Assembly: GCA_021741245.1 (NCBI GenBank)
Contig: JAIOYF010000009.1
Span: 1 to 64,000, forward strand
Origin: Paracoccaceae bacterium
GTDB lineage: Bacteria > Pseudomonadota > Alphaproteobacteria > Rhodobacterales > Rhodobacteraceae
Reading direction: 5' to 3'
Length of the DNA stretch: 64,000 nucleotides
Shown here: one piece after another, positions 6,448 through 15,080 of the stretch
Position numbering within the stretch: the stretch's first letter is position 1
Layout of the letters: each line of letters starts with the position of its first letter
Notes under the pieces: generated by a model
Told to the model about the DNA's origin: nothing
What the model saw: only the letters and a program-made list of their open reading frames with translations
The model's database searches: none
Position numbers and translations under genes: made by a program

Positions 6448-8117
6448 GCCGCAACCCTTAGCCCATGGCGGTTGCGAAAGGCCAGTGCGGGGACCATGAG
6501 GGCAAGGCCAAAACACATCGCGGGCATCAGCATTTGCAAAAGCGCATAGGCCCCGATCAAGCGCCGGTTTCCCCCGGATGACAGGGCGACAGCCTCGGTC
6601 GTCAGGGTCTCAATCCGCCCGCCGCCGATCAACAGGCTGGGCAGGTATTGCCCGATCGACACCGCAATTCCAACGGCTCCTGCCGTCAGGATCGGGCGCA
6701 AAAGCATGGGCAGTCGCAGGCGCACAAAGACGGTCCACGGTGGCGCCCCAAGCGCAGCACCTGCCAAGGCGATGCGCGGGTCCCACGCCCGAAAAGCCGG
6801 GGCAAGGGACAAGAACACATAGGGCAGCACAAAGATCAGGTGTGCGGCGGCCACGGCAAGCCATGTTCCATCCGCGCCTGCCCGTAACAAGACAACCTGC
6901 ACGCCCGGCAAGAAGGCCACCTGCGGAACCAGCAGGGGCAGATACAAAATCCAAAGCGCCCTTGCCCCGGGCACAAGGCCAAAGCGATGCTCGGCTTCCA
7001 GACAGGCCAGCACCAGCATAAGGGCAGCGAGGGTGGCCAAAAGGGCGATGCGCAGCGTCATCTCGCCACTTTCGATCAGATCAGGCGCGGATCTTGTCCA
7101 TGTTTTCAGGGTCAGACTTTCTGGCAGGGGATCAGGAAACCCCCAAAGCCCCGCCACCGACCACAGCGCCATTCCCCCCAAAGCGAGGAAAAGCGCGCCT
7201 GCAAGAAATAGGCCCAGTGCCGCCCCTATCCGCCGGGCGATCCCATCTGCCCATGGCGCACGCAGCCCAGCCTCGGCCCTGCCAATCAAAAGGCGGTGCA
7301 GCAAGGTTTCGGCCAGTCGCCACAACAAAAGCGCGCCCAGAACCGTCAAAAGCTGCACCAGTGCGGCGGCGGCGGCAGTTGATTGGTGGCTAAGGGTCGG
7401 GTCCATCATCCAGATCACGATCTGCACTGACAATGTGTGGGGCAGGGTGGGGCCCAGAATCATCGCCATGTCCACCGCTGTCATCGAATAGGCCAGCACC
7501 GCATAAACCGGCAGCCGCAGTTGCGCATAAAGCGCGGGCAAAACGGCCACGATAAACCCGCTGACCCGCCCAGCCCCAAGGCTTTGCGCCGCCAAAAGCC
7601 GTCTCTGTGCATCTGTCTGGGGCAGGGCGGCAATCGCCATCAGGAGCAAAAACGGCACCTCCTTGGCGATCAGGCCAAAGGTCAAGGACAGGCCCCATGG
7701 GTCGTTCAGGATCAACAGATCGGGGGGCACCTGCCATCCGGTTGCCCAAGGTGAAAAAAGGCGGGCGATCCAGCCCGAGGGTGAGATCAAAAACGCAAGG
7801 CCAAGCGCCGCTGCCGCATGGGGCACCGATAAAAGGGGTGCCAAAAGATGCTGTATGACCGAAAAGCCCCGGCTCCCATAAAGCCCGGCCACGATGATCA
7901 AGGTGATCAGCAGCGATCCCGCCGTCGCCATGACGCCGGTTGAAAGCGAAAGCCCTAACGCACGGGGCAGGCCGTTCCACGCCCAAAGGGCGTGAAAGCC
8001 GCGCGCATCGTGCCAAAATGCAGGCATCAGCGTTCCCAAAAAGCCCGCGGCCACGGGCAGGGTCAACAAGATCAGTGTCAGGCGGGGGGCCTGCCGCAGC
8101 AAACCATCCCCGGTCAT
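6444..8117 (-). CDS. ABC transporter permease, fused two-domain type (YnjC-like)
   Basis: A protein of about 557 residues with roughly 12 hydrophobic segments, arranged as two homologous permease halves in one chain, as in ThiP and YnjC. Coupling-loop regions for the ATPase are recognisable around AQSLGAGRVSGFIVAVLPAL and AGAALGAPPWTVFVRLRLPM, one per half. The start at 8117 (MTGDGLLRQAP) lies 13 bases after the binding-protein stop; a longer reading would overlap that gene. A single fused permease points to the thiamine/iron/YnjBCD type of importer rather than sugar or peptide importers. Confidence 0.85.
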   Translation of the reverse strand: MTGDGLLRQAPRLTLILLTLPVAAGFLGTLMPAFWHDARGFHALWAWNGLPRALGLSLSTGVMATAGSLLITLIIVAGLYGSRGFSVIQHLLAPLLSVPHAAAALGLAFLISPSGWIARLFSPWATGWQVPPDLLILNDPWGLSLTFGLIAKEVPFLLLMAIAALPQTDAQRRLLAAQSLGAGRVSGFIVAVLPALYAQLRLPVYAVLAYSMTAVDMAMILGPTLPHTLSVQIVIWMMDPTLSHQSTAAAAALVQLLTVLGALLLWRLAETLLHRLLIGRAEAGLRAPWADGIARRIGAALGLFLAGALFLALGGMALWSVAGLWGFPDPLPESLTLKTWTRSAPDLIESGEMTLRIALLATLAALMLVLACLEAEHRFGLVPGARALWILYLPLLVPQVAFLPGVQVVLLRAGADGTWLAVAAAHLIFVLPYVFLSLAPAFRAWDPRIALAGAALGAPPWTVFVRLRLPMLLRPILTAGAVGIAVSIGQYLPSLLIGGGRIETLTTEAVALSSGGNRRLIGAYALLQMLMPAMCFGLALMVPALAFRNRHGLRVAA

Positions 8118-8130
8118 GATCCCGTCCTGA

Positions 8131-9348
8131 TCACTGGGCAACACCGTAACGTTCGATCCAGTCTTGTCCGATCCGCACCATCCAGCTTGCATGCGGCTCC
8201 AACAGTGCGGGGCCAATCTCGGCAGGCGTTAGGGTGGCCACGCCAAGATCCAAGGCCGCAAACCGCGCCTGATCGTCCGCAGACAATGAAGAGATGTTCA
8301 GAACCGTTTGAAATCCAAGTATGTTTGGGTCTTGGGCGCGGGCCTGAACTGCTGGATCAAGGATCAGGTTTGCGATCAATTGCGCCCCGGCCTGATGGGC
8401 CGCATTGAACGGGATCGCCACAAACGAGGCATTGCCAATCGTGCCCCCCTCCAGTGTAAAAGTGCGCACGGTATCGGCCAGATTGCCTGCCGCGATCTCG
8501 GCGCTGGCCCGACCGGGGTTGAAGGCAAAACTGATGTCCACCTCGCCATCCGCAAGCAGTTGCCCCATTGCGGGTTCATTGCTGGGATAGGCTTTGCCAC
8601 TGCGCCAAAGGTTAGGCGTGACATCATCCAAAAAGGCCCACATAGGGGCCACGGTCGCGGCATAGCTGGCATCATCGACGGGTTGTTGCAAAACCGACGG
8701 ATCGGCAAGCGTGCCATAGGCGATTTGCTTGAGGAAGGTCGTGCCGATGTAATCGGGCGGCTGCGGATGGGTGAAACGGCCCGGATTGGCGGCAATCCAG
8801 TCCTTGAGCGCGCCAAGACTGCGGGGCGGTTCTGGCAAGCGGGCCGTGTCATACTCAAAGACCAGCTGCGCCATGGCCCATGGGCTTTCAAACCCCTCGG
8901 TCGGCAGGGTGAAATCGGTCACCACAGCAGGTTTTCCGGCCACATCGACCATGACCCAATTCGGCAAGCCTTCGGCAAACGGGCCAAAAAGCAGGCCTTG
9001 TGCCTTCATCGCCGCAAAGTTTTCACCGTTGATCCAAATCATATCGACCGCACCACCCGAAAGGGTGCCCGCATCCCGCTCGGCCAAGACGCGCGCCACG
9101 GCATCGGCGGTCGAGGACAGTTTCACATGCTCCAGCGTCACACCATAGCGCTCACGTGCCTGATCGCCGACCCATGCGATAAAATCGTTGATCTTTGGGT
9201 CCCCGCCCCAAGCGTGCCAATACACTGTCTGCCCCTTGGCCTCTTCCAAAATGGCGGACCAGTCGTTGCTTTGTGCAAGGGCCCCGTGGCCAAAGGCCAT
9301 CTGGGCGCAGCCGCTTGCCGCGATCAGCATGAATTGACGTCTGAACAT
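8131..9348 (-). CDS. ABC transporter substrate-binding protein, YnjB-like
   Basis: A 405-residue periplasmic binding protein. Residues 1-25 (MFRRQFMLIAASG then AFGHGALAQS) form an export signal with a likely cleavage after ALA. The mature start (WSAILEEAKGQTVYWHAWGG) is typical of the extracellular solute-binding family that includes YnjB and the thiamine- and iron-binding proteins. It is the first gene of the minus-strand importer operon with the permease and ATPase. The ligand is not known; neighbouring genes give no clear hint. Confidence 0.85.
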   Translation of the reverse strand: MFRRQFMLIAASGCAQMAFGHGALAQSNDWSAILEEAKGQTVYWHAWGGDPKINDFIAWVGDQARERYGVTLEHVKLSSTADAVARVLAERDAGTLSGGAVDMIWINGENFAAMKAQGLLFGPFAEGLPNWVMVDVAGKPAVVTDFTLPTEGFESPWAMAQLVFEYDTARLPEPPRSLGALKDWIAANPGRFTHPQPPDYIGTTFLKQIAYGTLADPSVLQQPVDDASYAATVAPMWAFLDDVTPNLWRSGKAYPSNEPAMGQLLADGEVDISFAFNPGRASAEIAAGNLADTVRTFTLEGGTIGNASFVAIPFNAAHQAGAQLIANLILDPAVQARAQDPNILGFQTVLNISSLSADDQARFAALDLGVATLTPAEIGPALLEPHASWMVRIGQDWIERYGVAQ

Positions 9349-9367
9349 GGTGTTCCCCTATGTCTGT

Positions 9368-9409
9368 TTGCCCCGTTGCCAGAGCATCTTGCCCCGTTGC
9401 CAGAGCATC
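9368..9409. repeat. Perfect 21-base tandem duplication upstream of the importer operon
   Basis: The unit TTGCCCCGTTGCCAGAGCAT plus C occurs twice without a gap (9368-9388 and 9389-9409), about 20 bases before the start codon of the binding-protein gene, so in its leader or promoter. Two exact copies suggest a recent slippage event or a doubled operator. The rest of the 9349-9589 divergent interval holds AT-richer sequence around 9500-9550 that may contain promoters, but no box I can assign firmly. Confidence 0.85.
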
Positions 9410-9589
9410 CCCACCGGGATAGGCAGGCATGGAGGTCTATGGCAAGCCTGATCCGCTGTGCACAATGCTTCGTGAAAAGCTGACGCACAAGGGCGTGAGT
9501 GCTTGTAACAAATTGCAATTCCAAACGAAGGACTTGCATAGGGTATGCGTGGCAGATGCCGGAAGGCACGCCGGATCAAAGAGGTTGCG

Positions 9590-10216
9590 ATGTTTGATGG
9601 CCCCCTGCGCAGATGGATTGACCCCCCCCTAAACCATGTGGGGCGCGGTCTTGCCGCGCGGGGTTGGACGGCTGATGGCGTGACGCTTTTGGGTCTGGCC
9701 GTGGGGCTTTTGTCTGGTGCGATTCTCGCGCTTGGGTGGCCGGCTTGGGTGGCCTTGGCGCCGCTCTTGGCTGGGCGGGTGCTGGATGGCTTGGATGGGG
9801 CGGTGGCGCGGGCGACCTATAAAACCGATTTCGGCGGTTATCTGGACATCATCTGTGACTTTGTCTTTTACGCGGTGATCCCGCTTGCCTTTGTGATGCG
9901 CGATCCGGCGGGAAATGGCATTGCGGGGGCGTTCCTTCTTGCGTCGTTCTATGTCAACGGTGCCACATTTCTTGCCTATGCCATCATGGCGGAAAAGCGG
10001 GGAATGACCACATCCGCGCAGGGCGAAAAATCGCTTTACTATGCCGTCGGTCTTTTGGAAGGCACGGAAACGATTGTATTTTTCGTATTTCTTTGCCTGT
10101 TCCCAAGCATATTTGCCCCAGCCGCTTGGCTGTTTGGTGCCTTGTGTTTTGTCACGGCGATTGCGCGCACCGTGCTGGCCCGGCAAGTGTTTTACGATTT
10201 GCCTTCGGGGGGCTGA
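9590..10216 (+). CDS. CDP-alcohol phosphatidyltransferase family protein
   Basis: This 208-residue integral membrane enzyme transfers a phosphatidyl group from CDP-diacylglycerol, or a related CDP-alcohol, to an alcohol acceptor. The family signature is complete: DGLDGAVARATYKTDFGG followed by YLDIICD, matching D-x2-DG-x2-AR-x8-G-x3-D-x3-D. About five to six hydrophobic segments follow. The ATG at 9590 has AGAGG six bases upstream. The acceptor (glycerol phosphate, serine, inositol or another) cannot be told from the motif. The 3' end overlaps the convergent photolyase-like gene by 25 bases. Confidence 0.8.
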   Translation: MFDGPLRRWIDPPLNHVGRGLAARGWTADGVTLLGLAVGLLSGAILALGWPAWVALAPLLAGRVLDGLDGAVARATYKTDFGGYLDIICDFVFYAVIPLAFVMRDPAGNGIAGAFLLASFYVNGATFLAYAIMAEKRGMTTSAQGEKSLYYAVGLLEGTETIVFFVFLCLFPSIFAPAAWLFGALCFVTAIARTVLARQVFYDLPSGG

Positions 10217-11421
10217 GCCATTGCGCGGCCAATGATGGCATCGCGAAACCGGAAATACCCATGTGTCGCGAGGGGCCAATATTCGGCATCAAAGGGCCGC
10301 ATTGCCCGGATCAACAGGATGTTTTCGGCCGCAAGACGCTTGGCCAGCAGGTCCAGTTGCTCTGAGAGCGGGCCAATCGGTGCAAAGGGTGTCACGATCT
10401 GACGGGCCTCAGACTGGCGCGCCCACGCAACCAGCGCATCTTGTGCCCTTGGTCCATTGACCGGGCCGTAAATTCCCCCGATCCGGCCTGACAGTCTTGC
10501 CGCACAGTCGCGCATCGCAGAGCTGAGAAAGGCCCCGATGCGGGGGGATACCCCCATGGGAGAGCGGGTTTCGGGCGTCATCAGAAAGGCCGTCGAGGAG
10601 GGCCGCAAACCGGCATCCAGCAGCCATTCTGGGGACAGATCGTCCTCATGCAGCAAAAGGGCCGTCGGCACCCCCCGGTCCCATATGCCACCTTGCGGAC
10701 AGGGGCCCGCTGCGGGGCCAATCGAGCCGCTGACGGCATGGGCGGTATGCGCCAAATCGGCGGGACGAAAGCGGCCTTCGGTAAAACGTGCGATAGTGGC
10801 CGCCGAGGCAAGATAAGAGTGGCCTGGCGTATGCAACCCCGCCACCGAACGCCAAGACAGGGTGTTTGTTGCCGGATCACCATCAAGCAAATGGCGCAAA
10901 AAGAAATCTGCCCCCAATTCCCACGGCAAGCGCAACGTGAAAATCCAGATCGACGCAAACCAAAGTCGGGCGTGATTGTGCAGATGGCCCGTATCGACAA
11001 GCTCACGCGTCCACGCGTCAAAGCCATCGATCCCGGTTTTTCCGGTACAGGCCAATTCCCAGGTGCGATCCAGACCAAACTCGGTGTTGAGGCGTTTTTT
11101 GGCCCCCAGCACACCGCTGCGATAGTCCCGCCAGATGGAGGGGCGCATCTCCAGCCAGCCCTTCCAATAGGTCCGCCACAGCATCTGCGACACGAATTCA
11201 TAGGCTTGGGTGCCATGTTTCCGGCTCACGTTGGCGATCACCTCGGGCTCGGTCAGGATTCGGTGCCGCAAGAACGGCGACAGGCGGGATGCAACGCTTT
11301 CCGGCCCCAGATCAAAGTTCCGCAATTGGGCATAGTCTTCCCCAGCCCGCGGCACAAAACGTGCCAGCAGCGCCAAACCGTGCTGTCGCGAAGGTGAAAC
11401 GGGCAGATCAATGTCAACCAT
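10192..11421 (-). CDS. Photolyase/cryptochrome-related FAD-domain protein with the helical domain first
   Basis: A 409-residue protein whose first 240 residues match the helical FAD-binding domain of DNA photolyases and cryptochromes: QMLWRTYWKGWLEMRPSIW, then TGIDGFDAWTRELVDTGHLH, NHARLWFASIW and GDPATNTLSWRSVAG. The usual N-terminal alpha/beta antenna domain is missing. Instead, about 160 residues follow the FAD domain and look Rossmann-like (PTALLLHEDDLSPEWLLDAG ... QIVTPFAPIGPLSEQLDLLA). Either the domains are in reversed order or the tail is a different domain. Function in repair or light sensing is inferred only. It is monocistronic on the minus strand, convergent with the phosphatidyltransferase. 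Confidence 0.7.
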   Translation of the reverse strand: MVDIDLPVSPSRQHGLALLARFVPRAGEDYAQLRNFDLGPESVASRLSPFLRHRILTEPEVIANVSRKHGTQAYEFVSQMLWRTYWKGWLEMRPSIWRDYRSGVLGAKKRLNTEFGLDRTWELACTGKTGIDGFDAWTRELVDTGHLHNHARLWFASIWIFTLRLPWELGADFFLRHLLDGDPATNTLSWRSVAGLHTPGHSYLASAATIARFTEGRFRPADLAHTAHAVSGSIGPAAGPCPQGGIWDRGVPTALLLHEDDLSPEWLLDAGLRPSSTAFLMTPETRSPMGVSPRIGAFLSSAMRDCAARLSGRIGGIYGPVNGPRAQDALVAWARQSEARQIVTPFAPIGPLSEQLDLLAKRLAAENILLIRAMRPFDAEYWPLATHGYFRFRDAIIGRAMAQPPEGKS

Positions 11422-11495
11422 GGCTACGGGTAGCTAGGACAACACGGACACTCTTCAAGGGAGCCTGCATGTCCGCACAAAGGAATCACTGCCTG

Positions 11496-11523
11496 CCCTT
11501 GCAGCCCCCGCATCGCCCTACTA
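11496..11523 (+). promoter_or_regulatory. Possible heat-shock (RpoH-type) promoter of clpP
   Basis: CCCTTGCA (11496-11503), 12 bases, then CCCTACTA (11516-11523) resembles the CCCTTGAA / CCCCAT-T pattern used by sigma-32-type factors and lies about 60 bases before clpP. The spacer is short and the match incomplete, so this is a weak call. Heat-shock control of clpP is common in the class. Confidence 0.3.
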
Positions 11524-11583
11524 AGACTCTGGTAAGCAACGACCGATATTCCTTTAAGAGACATCCCGAGAGGCAGGCCGAGA

Positions 11584-12216
11584 ATGCGCGATCCCGTAGA
11601 CCATTACATGAACACCCTGGTTCCCATGGTTGTCGAACAGACCAGCCGTGGTGAGCGTGCTTACGACATCTTCAGCCGGATGCTGAAAGAGCGGATCATT
11701 TTTCTGTCGGGCCCCGTGCACGATGGCATGTCCAGCTTGATCTGCGCACAGCTTTTGTTCCTTGAGGCCGAGAATCCCTCCAAGGAAATTTCAATGTACA
11801 TCAACAGCCCCGGTGGCGTTGTTACTAGCGGCCTGTCGATCTATGACACGATGCAATACATCAAGCCAAAAGTCTCCACGCTGGTGATCGGGCAGGCGGC
11901 CTCCATGGGATCGCTGTTGCTGACTGCGGGCCACAAGGGGATGCGGTTCAGCTTGCCCAACAGCCGCGTCATGGTTCACCAGCCATCTGGCGGCTATCAG
12001 GGGCAGGCGACAGACATCATGATTCACGCCCGTGAAACCGAAAAACTGAAGCGTCGATTGAACGAAATCTACGTGAATCACACTGGCAATGAATATGATA
12101 CGGTTGAGGCCGCGCTGGAGCGTGACAACTTCATGTCGGCCGAAGATGCCAAGGCTTGGGGCCTCATCGATGAGATCGTGGCAAGCCGTGGCAAGATGGA
12201 CGACACGTCTAAGTGA
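11584..12216 (+). CDS. clpP: ATP-dependent Clp protease proteolytic subunit
   Basis: This 210-residue cytoplasmic serine protease forms the ClpP tetradecamer that degrades proteins unfolded by ClpX or ClpA. The catalytic triad is complete: Ser107 in GQAASMGS, His132 in MVHQPSGG, and Asp181 in [11 protein letters not shown]. The oligomerisation and handle-helix regions are of normal length. The ATG at 11584 is preceded by a purine-rich GAGAGGCAGGCCGAGA. It lies directly upstream of clpX, the usual pair. The N-terminus ([20 protein letters not shown]) is typical for alphaproteobacterial ClpP with its short propeptide. Confidence 0.97.
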   Translation: MRDPVDHYMNTLVPMVVEQTSRGERAYDIFSRMLKERIIFLSGPVHDGMSSLICAQLLFLEAENPSKEISMYINSPGGVVTSGLSIYDTMQYIKPKVSTLVIGQAASMGSLLLTAGHKGMRFSLPNSRVMVHQPSGGYQGQATDIMIHARETEKLKRRLNEIYVNHTGNEYDTVEAALERDNFMSAEDAKAWGLIDEIVASRGKMDDTSK

Positions 12217-12315
12217 CGGTTTCGCCCCCTCTGATCCGTCAATTGGGGGCGATTTGACATTGTGGACAGTCCGGGCTTGGCCTAGACTTTCGTTTGATTA
12301 GGCTTGAGGGCACCC

Positions 12316-13581
12316 ATGGCAAACAACTCCGGCGACAGCAAGAACACCCTGTATTGCTCCTTTTGCGGCAAAAGCCAGCATGAGGTACGAAAGCTGATTG
12401 CCGGGCCAACGGTCTTCATTTGCGACGAATGCGTCGAACTGTGCATGGATATCATCCGTGAAGAGACAAAGACCACTGGCCTGAAATCGTCTGACGGGGT
12501 GCCGACACCGCGTGAAATCTGCAAGGTTCTGGACGATTACGTCATCGGTCAGGTGCATGCAAAGCGCGTGCTCTCTGTGGCCGTGCACAACCACTACAAA
12601 CGCCTGAATCACTCATCCAAGCAAGATATCGAACTGTCCAAGTCGAATATCTTGCTGATTGGTCCGACAGGATGCGGCAAGACCCTTCTTGCCCAGACGC
12701 TGGCCCGAATCCTCGACGTGCCCTTCACGATGGCGGACGCGACAACGCTGACCGAAGCGGGCTATGTGGGCGAAGATGTCGAAAACATCATCCTCAAATT
12801 GCTGCAGGCCAGCGAATATAATGTTGAGCGGGCGCAGCGTGGCATCGTCTATATCGACGAAGTTGATAAAATCACGCGCAAATCCGACAACCCCAGCATC
12901 ACCCGTGACGTCTCGGGTGAGGGTGTTCAGCAAGCGCTTTTGAAGATCATGGAAGGCACTGTGGCCTCTGTGCCGCCGCAGGGCGGGCGCAAGCATCCGC
13001 AGCAAGAATTCTTGCAGGTGGATACGACCAATATCTTGTTCATCTGCGGAGGTGCTTTTGCCGGTCTGGAAAAGATCATCGCACAGCGCGGCAAAGGGTC
13101 GGGCATCGGTTTTGGTGCCGATGTGAAAGACCCCGATTCCCGCGGTGTGGGGGAGTTGTTCCAAGAGCTGGAGCCAGAAGATCTGCTGAAATTCGGTTTG
13201 ATCCCGGAATTCGTCGGCCGTTTGCCTGTGATCGCCACGCTGACCGATCTGGATGAAGATGCGCTGGTGACCATCCTGACCGAGCCAAAGAATGCCTTGG
13301 TCAAGCAGTATCAACGCCTGTTCGAGATCGAGGCTGTAAAGCTGACCTTCACCGCAGACGCCCTGACGGCAATTGCCAAACGCGCGATCAAGCGCAAGAC
13401 GGGTGCGCGCGGCCTTCGCTCCATCATGGAAGACATATTGCTTGATACCATGTTCGAACTGCCGGGCATGGAAGGCGTGCAAGAGGTGGTCGTCAAGGAC
13501 GAAGCCGTGAATGCCGGGGCGGCCCCGATCCTTGTCTACACCGAAGCGACCAAGAAAAAGGAAGTTGCCAGCGCTGGCTGA
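12316..13581 (+). CDS. clpX: ATP-dependent Clp protease ATP-binding subunit ClpX
   Basis: This 421-residue AAA+ unfoldase recognises degradation tags and feeds substrates to ClpP. The N-terminal zinc-binding domain has Cys14, Cys17, Cys36 and Cys39; Walker A GPTGCGKT is at 116-123, Walker B is in [10 protein letters not shown], and the sensor and C-terminal domains are complete. The ATG at 12316 is preceded by GAGGG; a TTG four codons earlier is less likely. The 99-base gap after clpP contains GCCCCC...GGGGGC and an exact TTGACA at 12254-12259, so clpX may also have its own promoter, although no good -10 box sits at the right distance. Confidence 0.97.
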   Translation: MANNSGDSKNTLYCSFCGKSQHEVRKLIAGPTVFICDECVELCMDIIREETKTTGLKSSDGVPTPREICKVLDDYVIGQVHAKRVLSVAVHNHYKRLNHSSKQDIELSKSNILLIGPTGCGKTLLAQTLARILDVPFTMADATTLTEAGYVGEDVENIILKLLQASEYNVERAQRGIVYIDEVDKITRKSDNPSITRDVSGEGVQQALLKIMEGTVASVPPQGGRKHPQQEFLQVDTTNILFICGGAFAGLEKIIAQRGKGSGIGFGADVKDPDSRGVGELFQELEPEDLLKFGLIPEFVGRLPVIATLTDLDEDALVTILTEPKNALVKQYQRLFEIEAVKLTFTADALTAIAKRAIKRKTGARGLRSIMEDILLDTMFELPGMEGVQEVVVKDEAVNAGAAPILVYTEATKKKEVASAG

Positions 13582-13604
13582 GCGACCCCTTGAAACGAAC
13601 GACG

Positions 13605-13640
13605 GAAGGCGGGCTATCATGGCCCGCTTTTTGTTTTTTT
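13605..13640 (+). terminator. Rho-independent terminator of clpPX
   Basis: GCGGGC (13609-13614) pairs with GCCCGC (13622-13627); flanking GAAG/TTTT bases extend the stem. A T-rich tail (TTTTTGTTTTTTT) follows. It lies about 25 bases after the clpX stop. The remaining 13641-13795 holds no gene that I can support and probably carries the promoter for the next operon. Confidence 0.85.
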
Positions 13641-13795
13641 ATGGTGACGCAAGGGGGATGCAGCGAAGTTGAAACCCTTCTGCGCGATGATCCCCAGCGG
13701 CATAACTTGGCCGCGTCGCGCCAATGCATGGCCATGGGCACTGGACCTTGGCTGCCATTTCGGCCATATCAGGGCCAAGCAATCGGAGGCTTCAG

Positions 13796-14170
13796 ATGTA
13801 CTTCCTCAAGCGCCTTGTCACATGGTGGAACGGCCAGACCCTTGGCACGCAGATCTTTACGGCCCGCAACGGGACCAAGGTCGGCGAGGATGATCAGGGC
13901 AACATCTACTATCAGACCCGCGATGCAAAACGCCGCTGGGTGATCTTTAACGGCGAGGCCGAGGCCAGCCGCGTTTCCCCCGATTGGCATGGTTGGCTGC
14001 ATTTCACTTGGAATGATCCACCAACCACGTCGCCGCTCAAGCATAAGGCGTGGGAAAAGCCGCACCAAGAGAACCTGACCGGGACGGCCGCAGCCTATGC
14101 TCCGCCCGGATCCATCCGTCGGCAGGTCCCTGTCGCACGCAGCGATTACGAAGCCTGGCAGCCGGAATAA
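13796..14170 (+). CDS. NADH:ubiquinone oxidoreductase accessory subunit, NDUFA12 family
   Basis: This 124-residue homologue of mitochondrial complex I subunit NDUFA12 (B17.2) is an accessory subunit also present in alphaproteobacterial complex I. Diagnostic segments are [57 protein letters not shown] and the proline-rich end with [15 protein letters not shown]. It is encoded 27 kb from the nuo operon. The ATG at 13796 is preceded by CGGAGG. The stop codon overlaps the mlaD start by one base, a conserved pairing in the group. Confidence 0.93.
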   Translation: MYFLKRLVTWWNGQTLGTQIFTARNGTKVGEDDQGNIYYQTRDAKRRWVIFNGEAEASRVSPDWHGWLHFTWNDPPTTSPLKHKAWEKPHQENLTGTAAAYAPPGSIRRQVPVARSDYEAWQPE

Positions 14171-14658
14171 TGGCAAGCGAGCGGAGCGAGATTCTGGCGG
14201 GCGCGGCCGTTGTCGCCGTCGCACTCGGTTTTCTTGGCTATGCAGCCAACAGTGCCGGTCTTTCACGTGACAGTGGCGGCTATGCGCTCAAGGCCTCGTT
14301 CCGCTCGGTTGACGGAATCGCCGTCGGGTCCGATGTGCGCATGGCCGGGTTGAAAATCGGGCGGATCACGGAACTGTCGCTCAATCCCCAGACATTCTTC
14401 GCCGATGCCACGATCGTTCTGCCCGAGTCCATTCAATTGCCAGAAGACAGCGCGATCCTGATTTCTTCCGAAGGGCTTCTTGGCGGCAATTTTGTTGAAA
14501 TCGTGCCCGGCGGCGCGCTTGACGTGCTGGCACCGGGGGCGGAGATTGAAGATACGCAGGGCTCGGTCAGCCTTGTGACGCTGCTGATGAAATTTGTGGG
14601 CAACGGTGGCGGTGGCGCAGGCGGTGACGGCGCGGACGCTGGGGCGCAAAACAATTGA
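14170..14658 (+). CDS. mlaD: MlaD-type lipid transport protein (MCE domain)
   Basis: A 162-residue protein with one N-terminal membrane anchor (residues 8-27, ILAGAAVVAVALGFLGYAA) and a periplasmic MCE domain (FRSVDGIAVGSDVRMAGLKI, then IRLPEDSAI-type and SSEGLLGGNFVEI segments). MlaD hexamers bind phospholipids for the Mla system that keeps the outer membrane asymmetric. The ATPase MlaF and permease MlaE are not in the window, so it must work with distant partners. It starts in a TAATG overlap with the NDUFA12 gene and overlaps the next gene by four bases. Confidence 0.88.
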   Translation: MASERSEILAGAAVVAVALGFLGYAANSAGLSRDSGGYALKASFRSVDGIAVGSDVRMAGLKIGRITELSLNPQTFFADATIVLPESIQLPEDSAILISSEGLLGGNFVEIVPGGALDVLAPGAEIEDTQGSVSLVTLLMKFVGNGGGGAGGDGADAGAQNN

Positions 14659-15080
14659 GGACCCTGTATCTCGCATGTCTGCTGTGCTGCGCACTGCCGG
14701 TTCAGGCGCAAGACATGGCCAGCGCCCCGGGCGGCACCTTACGCTTTCTGGACAAGATCACGGGAATTGTCGTCGATCTGACCCTCGGCCGTGGTCAAAG
14801 CATCACGCAAGGTCGCCTGACCATTTTGCTGGATGAATGCCGCTATCCCAAGGATAACCCGGCTTCTGATGGGCAAGCCCATTTGACGATCATGGATTCG
14901 CTGTCGTCCACCCCTGTGTTCAATGGTTGGATGATGGCATCCTCACCCGCGCTATCGGCAATGGATCACCCGCGCTATGACGTCTGGGTGTTGTCCTGCG
15001 ATTCGGGTTATGTCGCCCCCCAGATTGAGGATCAACCAGAAGATCCCGACGCGCCCATCGAAGAGATCAACGAAGGGTAG
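14655..15080 (+). CDS. DUF2155 domain-containing exported protein
   Basis: A 141-residue protein with a signal peptide (MRTLYLACLLCCALPVQAQD; cleavage likely after VQA) and the DUF2155 core (LRFLDKITGIVVDLTL, RLTILLDECRYP, FNGWMMASSPALSAMDHPRY, DVWVLSCD). The function is unknown. It probably starts with TTG at 14655, giving a four-base overlap (TTGA) with mlaD. Its last 49 bases overlap the convergent aat gene. The neighbourhood (mlaD upstream, aat downstream) is a conserved cluster and hints at an envelope role. Confidence 0.82.
   Translation: MRTLYLACLLCCALPVQAQDMASAPGGTLRFLDKITGIVVDLTLGRGQSITQGRLTILLDECRYPKDNPASDGQAHLTIMDSLSSTPVFNGWMMASSPALSAMDHPRYDVWVLSCDSGYVAPQIEDQPEDPDAPIEEINEG

Noticed and set aside
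9368-9409. CRISPR or insertion-sequence end
   Set aside because: There are only two units, without a spacer, and no inverted repeats or transposase nearby.
12613-13620. A 335-codon open frame on the minus strand opposite clpX
   Set aside because: It is antisense to a complete ClpX with all motifs. GC-rich third positions keep the opposite strand open, and the translation has no recognisable domain.
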